From Termitomyces sp. T153 (lineage: Eukaryota; Basidiomycota; Agaricomycetes; Agaricales; Lyophyllaceae): a DNA stretch of 64,000 nt. The translations under genes and the position numbers were made by a program. A model generated the notes under the pieces. It searched no databases. It saw only the letters and a program-made list of their open reading frames with translations, and was not told the origin of the DNA. This document shows positions 9,690-22,700 of this stretch, in pieces (the stretch's first letter is position 1; each line of letters begins with the position of its first letter). The DNA is taken from positions 310,001-374,000 of the forward strand of contig JACKQL020000006.1 in assembly GCA_018296165.2 (NCBI GenBank). The letters are read 5' to 3'.

Positions 9690-12600
9690 CTGTTTTGTCA
9701 GCATAGGCTTGGAGGCCTTTTACTCAGCTGACATGCCCCTCTGGAGCCAGATCTCTGCCTGCTTAAGGAAATAGCAAACAGTCCATTCCATTTCACTGGT
9801 AACAAGCTGACATTCTTCTGTCCATCTGTTTTGTTGTGCTCTTGCATGAAGGTAGTGCACCCAATGGACTGGGTTATGAATTTGATACTGGCAAATTGAA
9901 GAGGAAAGTGGGCCAATGCATTGACAACAAATGAATGGATATGGTGAATGAACAGAATCAGCAGGTGGATTGAGAATAATATGATGGATATCTGAGTGGA
10001 AAGCAACTTACATTTACAGAGAGTTTCAAGGTCATTTTCTCCATCTGGATTAGCTTGCCATATCCAAGAAACCTTTATTCTTGATGATCCAGGAATATTT
10101 GGATCATGTATAGTCATGCTTGCTGCAAGATCCACTTTCTGCAGAATGCAATATTTTTTGTCAAATGTGGATTATATGCCTAATCACATAAGAGCACTAC
10201 AACATTTTCCATAGGCCCCAGCTTTGATGGAAATGGCTGTCTGAATTTTGTCAATTGATGCTCTGGCTTGGGTTTTGACACTTTTGCTTGGAGCAACCTG
10301 GACAACATGAGAATACATGAAAGATTTTTCAGCAATGAGCTCTTGGAGTGCTATATGCCTTTTGATGTGAAGCAAACACAATTGCCTTTCAATACTAGAC
10401 AGTTCCAAGCAATTACCAGCAATTGTTGATGGCAAAGATATTTCAAAGTCTTCTGGTGCAGTGGAATCCAGTTCCAACAGCAGATCCAATCTGGCCAATG
10501 GGTTTGCCACCAGGTATGGCAATGTTTCATTGTCTTCTGACATTTCTTCATCAAATGCACCAGGAATCTTATCCACATCAAGTGGTGTAGTCCTTTGTGA
10601 ATTGGAAGAATGACCATGCTTGGCTCAGGAAGCAGCTAGGACATTCAGTTGAACCCTTAACAATTCTCTGTCTGCTTCAACCTTTTGTCCCTCATCCTCC
10701 CATGCCTGCTGACTCATCCAATGGACATGGTCTTGTAATGCAATCCTAATATGACAATTAATGTATAAACCATCTGGGTTTGACTCACTGCCATTCTTCA
10801 ATGTCAAGTGCAAGTTGAATCCAGAATGTATCAGTGACTGGCATGTGGCCCCCAGCTTCCAATCTGGTGTCTGCCAGATTACCACCATGTCTTGCTTGGA
10901 GGCCTATAGTCCAAGCCTTAAGAATGTCCATCACTTTTTTGCCTTGGTCTCTCAGACTTTCAGCAATGGTGATCTCAGCCTCCCAGCTTAATATCAGTTC
11001 TGCTGAGATTCCCATGGACCATTCAGCAAAATAATGAACAGTATCCTCACTCATCTCAATGGCTGTCAAGTATTTTCAGCATAGGGAAGGAACCATATCA
11101 AGTAACTTCTTCTAGTTGGAGTCACACATATGATCATCAAGGATTTCTGCCCAATGTGCAAGAGTAGCAGTTTGTGCCATCTGTGAAACTTCATTGAGAG
11201 TAGACCAAAGACTTTCAATTATCTCCCCAGCAATGTGGCCAACTTCTGGAATAAATGATGGGGAAAAGCAGAAAAAGCAATTTTCTTTGTGGCCATGGAC
11301 ATGAAGGAGGCCAATTGCATAGTCAACCAGTAGATTATCTAGTAAAACTTCCCCCACCTCTGCTAATTGTTCAAAAAACTTGACACACCACTGGCATGCT
11401 TAATAGATTCCATGTTGGTTGTCTTCAGTGCACATGTGATGGAAAAGTCTGTATACACTTGGCCTTTACCACAGGTTGAGTTTGTTACACTGTTGGGAGC
11501 AAAGCAGCTGTGGCAGGTGCATGCTGTTGCAACAACTCCAGTAATGTCACATGATTTGTTTGATAGAAGTGCCTTTTCAATAACCTTGAATCTGTTTTCA
11601 CAAGGAGCTCCCTGGCAATGGACCCACCAGATGGCTGGAGTGGAGGTTGATAGCAGACAGTGGATGATGGATATTGGACAGCAGACAGGGGCAATTTGGA
11701 TGCAAACATTAATAGTCAATCAATAAGGGCACATGTTAGCAATCCAAGGAAAAATTCACCATTGGTTTATCCTTTGCAAACTTAAGATATTCATCAAGTT
11801 CATCCCTCCTGGGCATCATTCCTCTTCCTTTAGAATGCCATACATCCCAAGCAGGATTATGATGACAGACATGATCTGCCTTGAAGTTTCCATCTATCAT
11901 CAATGAGCAATTGAACTTCCACTGAACTGGATCTTCTTCTCAGTTTGACAGAATATCCACTCCTGGTTGAGGGCAAGTGGGACAGAATATTGCAAGCTCA
12001 CTGCACTCTGGTGCCATCAGTTCTTTCATCTCATAATGTCTAAAACCTGCCCATTTCAATTTTTTTAACCAGTGCTATGAATGCAAAAGCCATTGTAATC
12101 CATGATAGAGGTTATCTACTTCACCTGAAGAAGCAATTGATGAAGTAATCCTCACAAGTTTCTGCCAATACTGATAAGCAGAGGCTTTGCACTCTAAATT
12201 AGTCAGGCAAAAATCATCCAGAACAACTGTTGTAAATTATGTTCTCATCTGGTCAAATGTGCTGGGAATCAGCTGAGAGTGAATGACATCCTCAACCCAG
12301 ACATCTTGGCCAGAACACTTGCATGCAACAACACTGATGTAGTGCACACCAGTTGTGTGTACAATGTGTGCAATCAAGTTTCCAAAGCAATCAATTCTCT
12401 CAATATGGCACCCATATGCAGATGGCAGATTGGAACCAGCAGTGGCTGCAGAGGGAGGAAGTCCATCAACATGAGCAGTATGATTTTCCTCCATTTCTTG
12501 TGGTCCATGTGAAGGAACATCTTCTATTGGTACTTGTTTCAATGGCAGTTCTCCACCTTCCATGGTGTCATCATCCTCTAGTTTCTGTTGCTCCTCCTCT

Positions 12601-13700
12601 AGTATCTGAATTCTAGCCAGAATTTTGGTATGTGAGGTAGGCATAGACACATTTGACAAATTTGACTCCAGATCCATGGAATCCACTGACAAAAACTGTT
12701 GCTCCTGCTGCAGCAACTGATTGGACAGCAGATCCACCACCCTGTGGGATCACCTTGTGGGATAAATTCACTGCTAAAAAGTGCATTTCTGAGGATGGAT
12801 TCACTAATAAAAACTGCATTTCTGCTGGCAGATCCAGTACCAGAAACATGTTTCTATTGATCCCTGCCTCTACATTGATATCAATTGGTTTATCATGACC
12901 TATATTAGTAATTTCAGCATGCCTGATAACACCATGACAATGTTGACATACTCTGGATGGCTTGCAGGAAGTCTTGCTCTTTAATGTCATTTCTCCATTC
13001 ATAGTCCTCAAGAACATTCACTCAGGTCATGCCACCATGGCAATTGTGAATTGCATGGTAAGGAACATAGAAATAGCCACCTGCATTGGATAAGTTCATG
13101 GGCTGGAAGTATTTGCTATTCCATATCCCTTGTTGGTGAAGTGAGTTGGACTGGTGTGCTCAGTGTAAACACCTATGACAAAGAAGTCTTGAACCAATGC
13201 AATCACAGCATTGCCATAGCACAAGATGTTTGTCAGGACATGCATGACAATGGCTAATATCACCAATGGATTCACCACTGAGTAAACCATTGAGCAACTG
13301 TGGAACATAGTTGATGAAGTCATTGAAATAGTCTGCCTGTGTCTATGAAATATGAACAATAATATGTTGCACAATTTTTCCATTAAAATTTCCCTTGCCA
13401 TGCTTCGTGGGGACAAGATATATATCATCTACCATTGTAGCATCCCCAAAAAAATCATGGTCATCATCAGTGGCTGGAAATGGTACAGCAGAAGTGACAA
13501 CTGGAACTGGACCAATGGGCACTCATTCTTTCACCAATATAGGTAATCCTCTAGAGTTCTGGATGACTCTTGTCTTTTCTTCAGCAGGCATAAGATCTCT
13601 TTGCCTGAGAACTGTAGGTTTTGGTTGCTTGTGCTGCTGGTGCTTCATCATAGCATTCAAATTCATGGTGCAAATGAGGTGTCAAAGAGTGTGCCTGCCA
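9690..13700 (-). pseudogene. KDZ-family transposase, heavily degraded
   Basis: Minus-strand translation with stops ignored gives the KDZ transposase layout. An N-terminal CxC-type cysteine cluster lies at about 13,130-13,240 (HACPDKHLVLWQCCDC, then CHRCLH and a downstream His). Next come VHYISVVACKCSG (about 12,310-12,350) and ECKASAYQYWQKL (about 12,165). A catalytic-type aspartate sits in IDGNF near 11,890, followed by CENRFKVIEKALL (about 11,570-11,610), LLHVHGHKENCFF (about 11,290), AGEIIESLW and ATLAHWAEILDDHMCDSN (about 11,115-11,260). The C-terminal region has RIKVSWIWQ near 10,060. The protein is broken into more than eight frames, and several stops are TGA where CGA (Arg) is expected. 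KDZ elements are cut-and-paste DNA transposons; this copy cannot make enzyme. Confidence 0.85.
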
Positions 13701-14005
13701 GCAGGAGATTTTCTGGAATATATGTAGCAACATATATGAGATGGGAAAGGAAAATTGTTATGAGCCCCATACAGGATGATTGGTTGATGTGAAGAGGTGC
13801 AAGTGTGACAGATGATGATCAATATTGGAAATCTTTCCACAACATTAGGTATTCTCAAAGAAAATTTTGTTGTGAAATTTTACCTCAAGTGATATGCACT
13901 AGACTAAGGTAGGAAAGCCACCATCAGACCATCTGGCCAAGATGGACAATAGAAGGGATAATATAAAAACAGATATTCATTGGTGTTGTTGACATTAGCA
14001 ACAAA

Positions 14006-15735
14006 TTGGATTTCCTCACAGCTGGTGTAGTTCTTCAAGATCATCAGAAATCTGTGTGCCCTATAGTAGGTGAGAAAAAATTAGCAAGACTTGTACAAGA
14101 CGATTCAATTGAATCAGCAGAACATGTGGACCACTGGCCAATGTCTGGTCTGCTGAATGGAAACTCAAGAAAAGTGGGTGGAGAACATCAAGGTGAGTCC
14201 CCATTCAGATTTGCTAAATCCAGACTTCTAATGCCTTCTAGTAGAAAGTTGGAAACTATATCAAGAATTCCTGGAGACCATATAACTAACATAAAGATCC
14301 AAGGGCACTCATGCAAATTTCTGTCAAGGACATGGTCTGGCAAACAATGTCAAAGGAAATTAATCAGGAGATAAAAAACTTGCTGGGTGTTGAGGATCTT
14401 GACAGCTCATGACTAGAGGCATTTTCACAGTACAATGTGGCTGTGAAAAATGTTATGAATTGGCTAAGTCCAGAAGAGGAAAACTGCTTACAGAGGACAG
14501 CCACTCAGTGGAGCAAGAAAGGAAATTCACCAAATATCCAGCACAAGTTAGTAGTCTTTTTTTTTGTTCCAAAGTCATTATATTTCTCCTCAACCCACTG
14601 GCTGTCCACTATCTGGTGCCCACTGTCTGATCCTCACTTCTGTCCAATGTAGAGCTATTGATCTCCCATCTGCTCTAGCCTCCAGTGTCTGCTATCTGTC
14701 TCATGATCTATTCTGATATCTTTTTTAGAAAGGCATACAAATATGGTTTGAAATGGGTTGATGATGCAGACATCCTTTGTTTAAAGAGATGGGCATGTTG
14801 AGCTGGACTGTTGTAGGATGGATTGCAGAAGAAGGCATGACTCTTAGGGTGTAGGTGCATGTTATGCCAGATGTTTTTGACCATATTGTACTTGTAGACA
14901 TGACAATATGTCTTACTTGACATGGCCCAACTGGTATTCATTTGAAAATATGTTTCCTGACCATGTAAGTGACTTAAAACAGAAGATGATGGACTACATG
15001 TCTGCTCTCCTAGGCACACATAGAGCAACAAATAACACCTTGCAACAGGACACTACTCCTTCTGTCCTTACCTGTCCCAATCTTGCTCTTGAGCAAGACA
15101 GTGATGGTTTTCCAATACTACCACCTCCACCAAGCAACATGGTCCAAACCCAGCCAGAATTGGAAATGCTCATCTGAGACTACTTGAACAGCCATTATAG
15201 TAAATTTGTTGTCCTAGTTCTTTGAATCTTTCTCACTGAAAGATTCTCAGAAATTGCATCAGGCTTCCATTACAAATTGGCTCCATACAATGCTGTGCAG
15301 TTGAATTGTACCAAATTCATCAATTTAAGATATCTTCCTGAATCACTGGAATCCAAGGATTTCCACAATCTCAGTCAGTCAGAGCTGTTGTGCCTTCTGA
15401 AGTTCTGGAGAGATCATCAGGAAGAACATGGATCCAGTGCCATAGAGCTGGATCTGTCCAGTAAACCCAGCACTGCACCCATGTCCAATCTCCAAATAAG
15501 CCTTGAGATTGTCAATGATGTCACTATACAACAGCTATGGCAAAGAGGATGGAATAAACTGGCACATCAGAAGTGCAAGGCATCACCTGACCTGCTGCCA
15601 ATCATCTCAAAGAGACAAAGGAGATCTCAAGCAGAGAGATTGAAAGAGGATGCAGCTCATTACATCCAGGGATCTACAACTTCAATAAGAAGTAGTACTC
15701 ACAATAAGTCCACTCAAACAGTCCAGCATCATTGA
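14006..15735 (+). pseudogene. Plus-strand ORF relic of unknown, probably transposon-associated origin
   Basis: Three plus-strand open stretches (14,006-14,374, 14,409-14,650 and 15,277-15,735) read as parts of one decayed gene. The second contains NWLSPEEENCLQRTATQWSK. The third (152 residues) runs from YNAVQLNCTKFINLRYLPES through a leucine-rich helix to a basic tail with KRQRRSQAERLKEDAAHYIQ. The general look (Pro-poor N-terminal helix, then a short basic tail) recalls repetitive basidiomycete ORFs found with transposons. I cannot name a family and give no function. CpG depletion matches its surroundings. Confidence 0.4.
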
Positions 15736-15949
15736 CAGACTGCATATTCTGGCAGATTTCATTTTCCATTGCTCCCAACAGATATATCTGGCACTACTTC
15801 CAGTAGGACTTTCCAATGGTGCAACCTTTCTGCTTGTAGCATATTGTTATTTCAGAAATGCTCAGTAGCTCCAATAAGGTTCAATAAAAAAATTTACAGG
15901 TAATAAACAAAAATAAGAAAAATTGGCATGGAACATGATAGACAATGCA

Positions 15950-16547
15950 AGGACAGGGGGTCAAACCCAGAACTTGCTGGTATAGAAAGCTTCAAAGCTT
16001 CAAAGGGAATTCCACTACACCATAGGAGGTGTTACACACATGCAATTGAAAATGATTGTTTGTTGAAACATTTACACTAGATTGTGCACAGATATTGCCA
16101 GCTACAGGAGTTGAACCTGCAACTAACACAATACATTGATCAGACTGATGGAAGACTTCAAAGTTTGAAAGCCATCTCCACTAGAAAATAGACATTGTGA
16201 TGTAAAAGTGTCATAGAATATGCTTGATAATGCAAACACTGGGGGTCAAACCCAGAGGTCGCAGGGATGGAAGGCTAACAAGCTTCAAACACAATTCTAT
16301 TACAGCAGAGAACTGTGTTTGGTTCAGTGACAATGCAGTATGTGTTCAACAAAGAAAAAGTGAAAAATTATATCAAAGGAGAAAAAGCCAGAAAATATCA
16401 AAGAGGCTTAATGCCAGTTACAGGAATTGAACCTGCAACTGCCACATCAGATTAATACAAAGTGTCAATGCAGTACCAAGATCAAAAATACAAATGACAT
16501 AGTAACATTGGCAGTTACAGGAGTCAAACCTGCAGCTGCCACATAAC
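15950..16547 (-). repeat. Minus-strand tRNA-like (SINE-type) cluster, left part
   Basis: Several minus-strand B-box-like blocks of the form GGTTYGAMTCC or GGTTCAACTCC appear at 15,957-15,967, 16,107-16,117, 16,242-16,252, 16,423-16,433 and 16,520-16,530. The first has an A-box-like partner, tggtgtagtgg on the minus strand at 16,012-16,022, about 55 bp away, which is tRNA-like spacing. Gypsy copy 2 is inserted at 16,547/16,548, and the cluster resumes after it at 28,814. Confidence 0.65.
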
Positions 16548-16914
16548 TGTTAGGGGACTTCCATTTCCAACCTCCATGACTTGTTCTAGCATCTCCATAG
16601 CTTGTTCAACATCTCCAGAGCTCATTCCAGAACCCCAAAGATCTCTAGAGACCCATGGAACTTTTTGTATTACCTCACCAATCATCTTCCTAGGGTTAGG
16701 GCTAGCTCTGGCCTTCTGTACATTCATTCCCATGCCTCCACTGCCCACTGATGTGCTGCACTGAGCAGCAGGATCCTTAGACTTGTTTTCTTTGGATTCC
16801 TCTCTACTAGGTGATTAGTTACTGCTTGTATCTTTGTCTACTTGCTAATATACTTTGGATTCCCCTCTGCTAGCTGTGTGACTCAGATCCACCACCCCAG
16901 AGGTCACCCTTACA
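16548..16914 (+). repeat. 5' LTR of Gypsy copy 2
   Basis: 367 bp, from TGTTAGGGGACTTCC to CACCCTTACA. The internal region then begins gcagaacaagtctc. A conventional primer-binding site opening with TGG directly after the LTR is not seen; the first TGG-type candidate (tggtctggaag) begins about 21-23 bases in. Confidence 0.93.
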
Positions 16915-17020
16915 GCAGAACAAGTCTCCTAAAACTGGTCTGGAAGCCCCTCATAGCTACAGGGAACCTCTGAGCTTTTATCTGTCATTTCCCTACCATG
17001 ATTAAGCACCACATAGTTCT

Positions 17021-18240
17021 ATGTCTCAGCCTGCCAACCCAGACACCCCCATGGAGGCTCTAGCTGCACAGAACAGAGCCTGGACCTGCCTGCCACACCT
17101 AGAAAACCAGGTGCAACTCATGCAATCATCTCTTACCCACCATACAACCAAACTCTCCACCTTCTATCAAACCACAGATCTTATCTCCCAATCACTCCAG
17201 GCACTGCTTGAGTGCCTGCCTCCTACCTCCACACCTCCCTGGTCATGGAACCTACCCCAATCACTTCTGTATCTGTCTCTGCAGCTCCAGTGACTCTACA
17301 GCTGTGGATTCCATGTTCTGCACTTCCAGACATGTACAATGGTGCTTGCTCCAGTGGGAAATGTTTCCTCCAGTCCTGCCTCACTTATATCCACCTCAGC
17401 AGGGATGCCTTTGACTCTGACATGTTGAAAATAGCCTGGGTACTGTCATACATGAAGACCAGATGTGCCTCCACCTACACATTGTGAGTCTTCTGTCACC
17501 CCAGAGGTGTGGGAAGTTTCCTGGACTGGGCTGCCTTTGAGAAGGACCTCTGAGTGGAGTTTTTCCCACTCAACCCTGCCAAAACTGCCACCTTGATGCT
17601 ATGTAACTGAGAGCAATACAGGCAGGGGAAGCAAATTCTGAAGAAGTACATCAACTCCTTCCAGGCACTGGTTGAGCAAGCCACCTACTCCAATGGCCTT
17701 CAGTTATGCCTCACATTCCAGGACGGCCTGCACTCTGCACTGGTGGAATGCATCAACAATCTTGCAGAGGGCCACCCAGATGACAAAAGGATTGCTTTGC
17801 AGTATGAGGTAGCCCAGGATCAGTGGCAACTCATGGAGATTTGATGGGAGCTCCACTGCATGCACCCCATGCTGCACCCTGCACTGGTCACCAGCCTCCA
17901 ATACTCTGCACCTGCTTGCCTAGCAACTGCCCCCACTCTGACCATCTCCATGCCATGCTCCTTGCTACCAGGCATCCCTATGGATGTGGACACAGCCTAA
18001 CAGCTCTGCACCACACTATCACTGTATTAGAGATGCAAGAAGCCTGGGCATTTTGCACCACTGCCCCTTGGGTCTCGAAGTGTGTTACTTCTCCATAACA
18101 AAGCAGGAGGAACTCCTCCTGCAATTGCTGGCCATGAAGAATCCTGCTGGAGCTCTATTGCTAGACAAGCCAACACTGGAGTTGACCCTGAAGGAGATCA
18201 GTGCTTCCACATCACCCCCAGAACTGGAGAAGGATTTTTA
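17021..18240 (+). pseudogene. gag remnant of Gypsy copy 2
   Basis: The ORF starts with MSQPANPDTPMEALAAQNRA at 17,021, about 106 bp after the LTR; the same start occurs in copy 3. A short helical N-terminus and a Ser/Pro/Thr stretch precede a capsid-like region (17,330-17,480, with ACSSGKCFLQSCLTYIHL and DMLKIAWVLSYM). The frame breaks repeatedly after 17,290. A zinc-knuckle relic (CKKPGHF) lies near 18,033, but its last cysteine is lost. Gag would form the virus-like particle; this copy is not translatable. Confidence 0.8.
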
Positions 18241-18399
18241 GTCAAGCAACAGATGATGTGTATGCCTCCATTGCTGAGTACTAACAGGTTCTCATGTCTG
18301 TCATTAGAAAATGAAATTGCTTTTTCTGATGCCCCTCATTCTAAAACAGAAAAACCTCAACATTTCCCTCCAGATGTATAAATACCAACTCTGGAGCCT

Positions 18400-19356
18400 C
18401 TGTCAAGTCCCCCAATGCCAGCTAGGGTCCACTGGTGCTGCCCTGCCTGGGTGTACCAAATGCTTTGGCAGTATATAGTGGTTTTGAGCCCATCCACCAA
18501 CTCCCTGTGCCTTGATGTGGAGATAAAGACCACAGACACCCAGCAAGCCCATGGAGTCACCACTCTCCTAAAGAGCAGAGCAATGGGACTGTTCTTGGAC
18601 TTGGAGTTTGTCAAATGCCACAGCCTGACCATGCAGCCACTCCCCAAGCCCATTCCAGTCTTCAACATTAACAGAATACCTAACAAAGCAGATGCCATCA
18701 ATTCCATAGTTGACCTTGTTCTCCATTATCAAAACCATGCAGAGCATGCAGTCTTTGCTGTCACCAGCTTGGGCAGATAGGACATGATCCTTGGCTTCAC
18801 ATAGCTCTGCAAGCACAATCCCAAAGTAGACTAGACCAAGGGCAAGGTAACAATAAGCAGATGCCCTCAGAAGTGTTCTGCCTGTGCTACTGAGGCCAAG
18901 GAAGAATGCCAAGCTTGAATTCAAGAGCATGTGGCCATCTGCATGTGTTGTGCTGGGCCTCTCCCCTTTGCCAACCTGAATCTCCTGAATCCCCCACTCC
19001 TGGCATTTCCCCATAGAGGCCCTCTACAAGGATGACCAGAGTAGTGGTGGAGCCCCAGAGGAGGAAGGCAGAGAGGAGGAAGGCAGTAACACAGACCAGA
19101 GCTCCCAGAGGAAGCAATAGAGCTGAGGGACTAGATCTATGCCACCATCTTATGTCTGTTGCCCTCTATTGTAGAGATCTGTGCTAGCCAGACCACATCC
19201 CAGCAGCTGGCCCAGGTGTTTGCTGCTGACTCCACACTTCAGGAGTTCTGGAACATTGTACCCCCCTACCTCCATGTGTTTAAGGATGTGTTCTCTAAGG
19301 CCTTGTTCAACTCACTCTCAGAGTGCAAGCAGTGGAACCATGCCATAGAGCTATTG
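18400..19356 (+). pseudogene. Protease and start of RT of Gypsy copy 2, interrupted
   Basis: The region 18,480-18,840 matches the aspartic protease of copy 3. The catalytic motif is damaged: the sequence reads LLKSRAMGLFLDLEF near 18,570, where copy 3 has LLDSGAIGLFLNSEF. The linker follows (18,880-19,130), and then the RT N-terminus begins near 19,240 (PYLHVFKDVFSKALFNSL). It stops at 19,356 inside the RT, where the reversed copy 3 is inserted, and continues at 25,498. Confidence 0.8.
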
Positions 19357-19725
19357 TGTAATGTCAACCTCTGGAGCGGTGGATTGGAGTCACACAGCTA
19401 GCAGAGGGGAATCCAAAGTATATTAGTGGAGTAGACAATGATACAATCAGTAACCAATCACCTAGCAGAGGGGAATCCAAAGAGGACAAGACTAAGAATC
19501 CCCACTGCTCAGTGCAGCACATCAGCAGGTGGCAAAGGTATGGAAACTACTGTACAGAGGACTAGAGCTGCTTCTAACCCTAGGGCAATGATTGCTGAAG
19601 TAATACAGAGAACTCTGCAGTTCTCTGGAGATTTCCAAAGTTTTAGAAAGAGCCTCAAAGATGTCAAACAAGCTGCAGAGGTGCTGGAATCAGTCATGGA
19701 GGTTGGAAATGGAAGTCCCCTGACA
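19357..19725 (-). repeat. 3' LTR of Gypsy copy 3
   Basis: 369 bp. On the minus strand it runs TGTCAGGGGACTTCC to ATTACA. On the plus strand it is followed by the reverse complement of the polypurine tract (tcacccccccctctag, from 19,726). Confidence 0.94.
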
Positions 19726-19779
19726 TCACCCCCCCCTCTAGCATGCAGTGCCTCAACACGTGAGGTAAAAGAAGTCCCT

Positions 19780-22700
19780 GATCACTTGGTCCACTAGTGA
19801 GATAGGGTAGATTCCTTGTATGGCATGCAGGGCATCTGAATGTCTCTAGTGGAACTCCTTGATGAGTCTGGGGGTGTGCATGTTCTCCCATGGCTTCCAG
19901 AAGATATCCTCAATTCCGTAGCCTTTCCACTTCACCTTGTACTGTAGTCATCTCTGGAATAAATAGCTATCCAGAATTTCCTCCACCTTTTATTCCTTGT
20001 TGTCATTGACCACCATGGAGGGTGGTGGAGGTGGCAGATGACACTCCAGAATAGGATCCTTAGAAGCTGGAGTTAGTTTGACCATGTTGAACACTGGATG
20101 AAGCTGGCACATCCCCACAGGGATCCAGAGTTAATAAGCCAAGGGTCCTACCTGTTGTTCCACTGTGAAGAGTCCCAACTGATGGTGCAATAGCTTTTTT
20201 GAGGGCTGGATAGTTGGAATGTCAGAGGCATCCAGGTAGACTTGATCTCCAGGCTGATATTTGCACTCTAGGGTCCTCCTGCAGTTGTAGTATCACACCA
20301 TGTTGTCCTTTGCCTTTGCCAGCACTGCTCAGGCCTCCTCCTGTGACCTCCTCATTTGGTCCACAAATTTGTTTACTGCCTCATTCTCCAAGGGTTGGGC
20401 CCAGGGTTCAAAACTCATGCATGGATGCCATTCCATATTGAGGAAGAATGGGGAGAACTGGGTGTATGTGTGAACATGGTTGTTGTATTGGAACTCAGCA
20501 TCAGAGAAGAGTCCATCCCAGTCATCCTGGCACTCATTGCAAAAGAGGCAGAGGTACTGCTCTAACTCCTGGTTTATGTGTTTGGTCTGGCTATTGGACT
20601 GCAGGTGGTAGGTGGTGGAAGTGTGGAGCTTCACTCCAAGCAGTCAGTAGAGCTCCCTGGTGAAGTCTGCCACAAATTGTGGTCCCTGATCAGAGACATA
20701 GGCATTGGAGAGGCTGTGGAGCTTCCAGACATTCTTCCAGTACAGGTTCACAGCACCCATGGTGGAGCAATTGGTGTGAGTTGGAATGAAGTGCACTTGC
20801 TTGCCATACAGGCCTACCACCACCATGATCACATTGTAACTATGGGCATTAGGGAGCTCTACAATGAAGTCTATGGAAGCCACACTCCATTGTTTTATGG
20901 GCATGGGCAGTGGGTGTAACTGTTGATAGAGGAGTTGGCATTGAGGCTTGGTTCAGAGGCAGAGATCACATGTACTAGTGTAGGATCCAATATACTGGGA
21001 CATCTGGGGCCACCAGTAGTTCTACAATACTAGCTCCAGTGTCCACCATCTGGGGTGCCCTGTGATGCAAAAGTCATGGTGTTGCTCCACAATCCTCTGA
21101 TGGAGCTCCAGAATGTTGGGGACATAGATATGGTCTTGGAAGGTCAGGATTCCATCTTTGAGTCCCCCATTCATCTGCATGGACTTTGGCACCAGTAGTA
21201 TACCCTGACTTCAGCATCCAAGCTGCTTGCACCACAAGTTTCTCCTGCTGACTATCCCAATTACCCTGCTATATGTTCCAGAGAATGTCCACTTCAGCTC
21301 CCTCAATGGCTAGACCTTCCATAGCTCAGATTGCAAACAGTTCAGGGCAGAGGAGCACAATGTTGCTGTTATCCTCCTCCCCCATGTCATGGTCCACTCT
21401 CTGGGACAGAGCATCTGGTTTTCCCATGCTCCAGCCAGGCTTGTAGTGCAAAGAGAAGTCAAAATTGGCAAGGTAAAAGGACCACTGAGCCTGTTGGGAA
21501 TTGAGCTTCTTAGCTGTCCAGAAGTATTCAAGGTTCTTAAGATCTGTCCAGACTTCAAACTTGTGCCGCACACCTTCCAGAAAGTGCTGCCACTCCTCAA
21601 ATGACCAGATGATGGCCAGCATCTCCTTGTCATGGATCTCGTAGTTCCACTCCACCACATTCAGGCTCTTGAAGTAAAAGGCCACTGGATGCTACTTCCC
21701 ATCCTCCAGAGATTGCTGTGACAGCACAGCCCCAGTGGCAAAGTTGGAGCTGTCAGCTTCTATCCAGAAGAGAGAGTTGTTGTCTAGGAAGAGGAGGACA
21801 GGTCTGGAGGTCATGGCATGCTTGAGAGTGTCAAAGGCCATCTGCTCCATAGGTCCCCAACTCCATGTAACATCCTTTCCAGTGAGGTCAAATAGCAGAT
21901 GGGCATGGTGCAAGAAGTCCTAGATGAATCTCCAGTAGAAGTTTGCAAAACCAAGGAATGCCTGCACCTCCTTTTTGTTCTTGAGCTCTGGCCACTCTGC
22001 CACACCTGCTACCTTCATCAGGTCCATCTCTGTAGCTCTATGCAAGATGATTAGGCCAAGATATTCAATCTGAGTCTGTTCAAACTTGCACTTCTCTGGC
22101 TTGAAGTAGAGCTGGTGCTAGCAGAGGCATTTCAGGACAAGGTGAGTAATCCAACAGTGTTCCTCCAGCATTTTGGTATAGATGAGGATGTTGTCAAGAT
22201 ATACACACACTACACCCTCTGCTATGAGGTCCCAATCCCAGAAGATGTCATTCATCATGGTCTGAAAGGTGGCAGGGCTATTGGTGAGTCCAAAGAACAT
22301 AATGAGTGGCTCAAACAATTCCTGGTTGGTCTGGAAGGCAGCCTTCCACTCATCTCCTTCCTGGATGTGCACATTGTTGTAACCCCACCAGACATCCAGT
22401 TTAGTAAAGTATCATGCCCCAGAGAGGTTGATGAGCTTGGAGATAAGGGGGAGGGAGTAACAGTTCTTTACTGTCATGGCATTGAGAACCTGGTAGTCCT
22501 GGACCAGTTGGAGCGAGCCATCCTTCTTCTTGATAAAGAAGACCAAAGAGGCCATTAGAGACTTGGAAGGGTAGATACAACTGGAGTCCAGGTTTTCTTG
22601 CAGGAATGTGTCAAGCTTGTTCTGCTCCCTGGGCATGAGTGGATAGACCTTACAGCTGGAGGGTGTGGAATCTGGCAGCAGTTCAATGGCATGGTCCCAC

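Larger units (their letters stand above)
7460..13760 (-). mobile_element. KDZ DNA transposon, approximate extent
   Basis: The interval covers the KDZ transposase and the accessory ORF on the same strand. I could not find terminal inverted repeats or target duplications by eye, so both ends are guesses set by the outermost coherent coding remnants. The neighbours are the tRNA-like array on one side and a plus-strand relic on the other. Confidence 0.45.
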
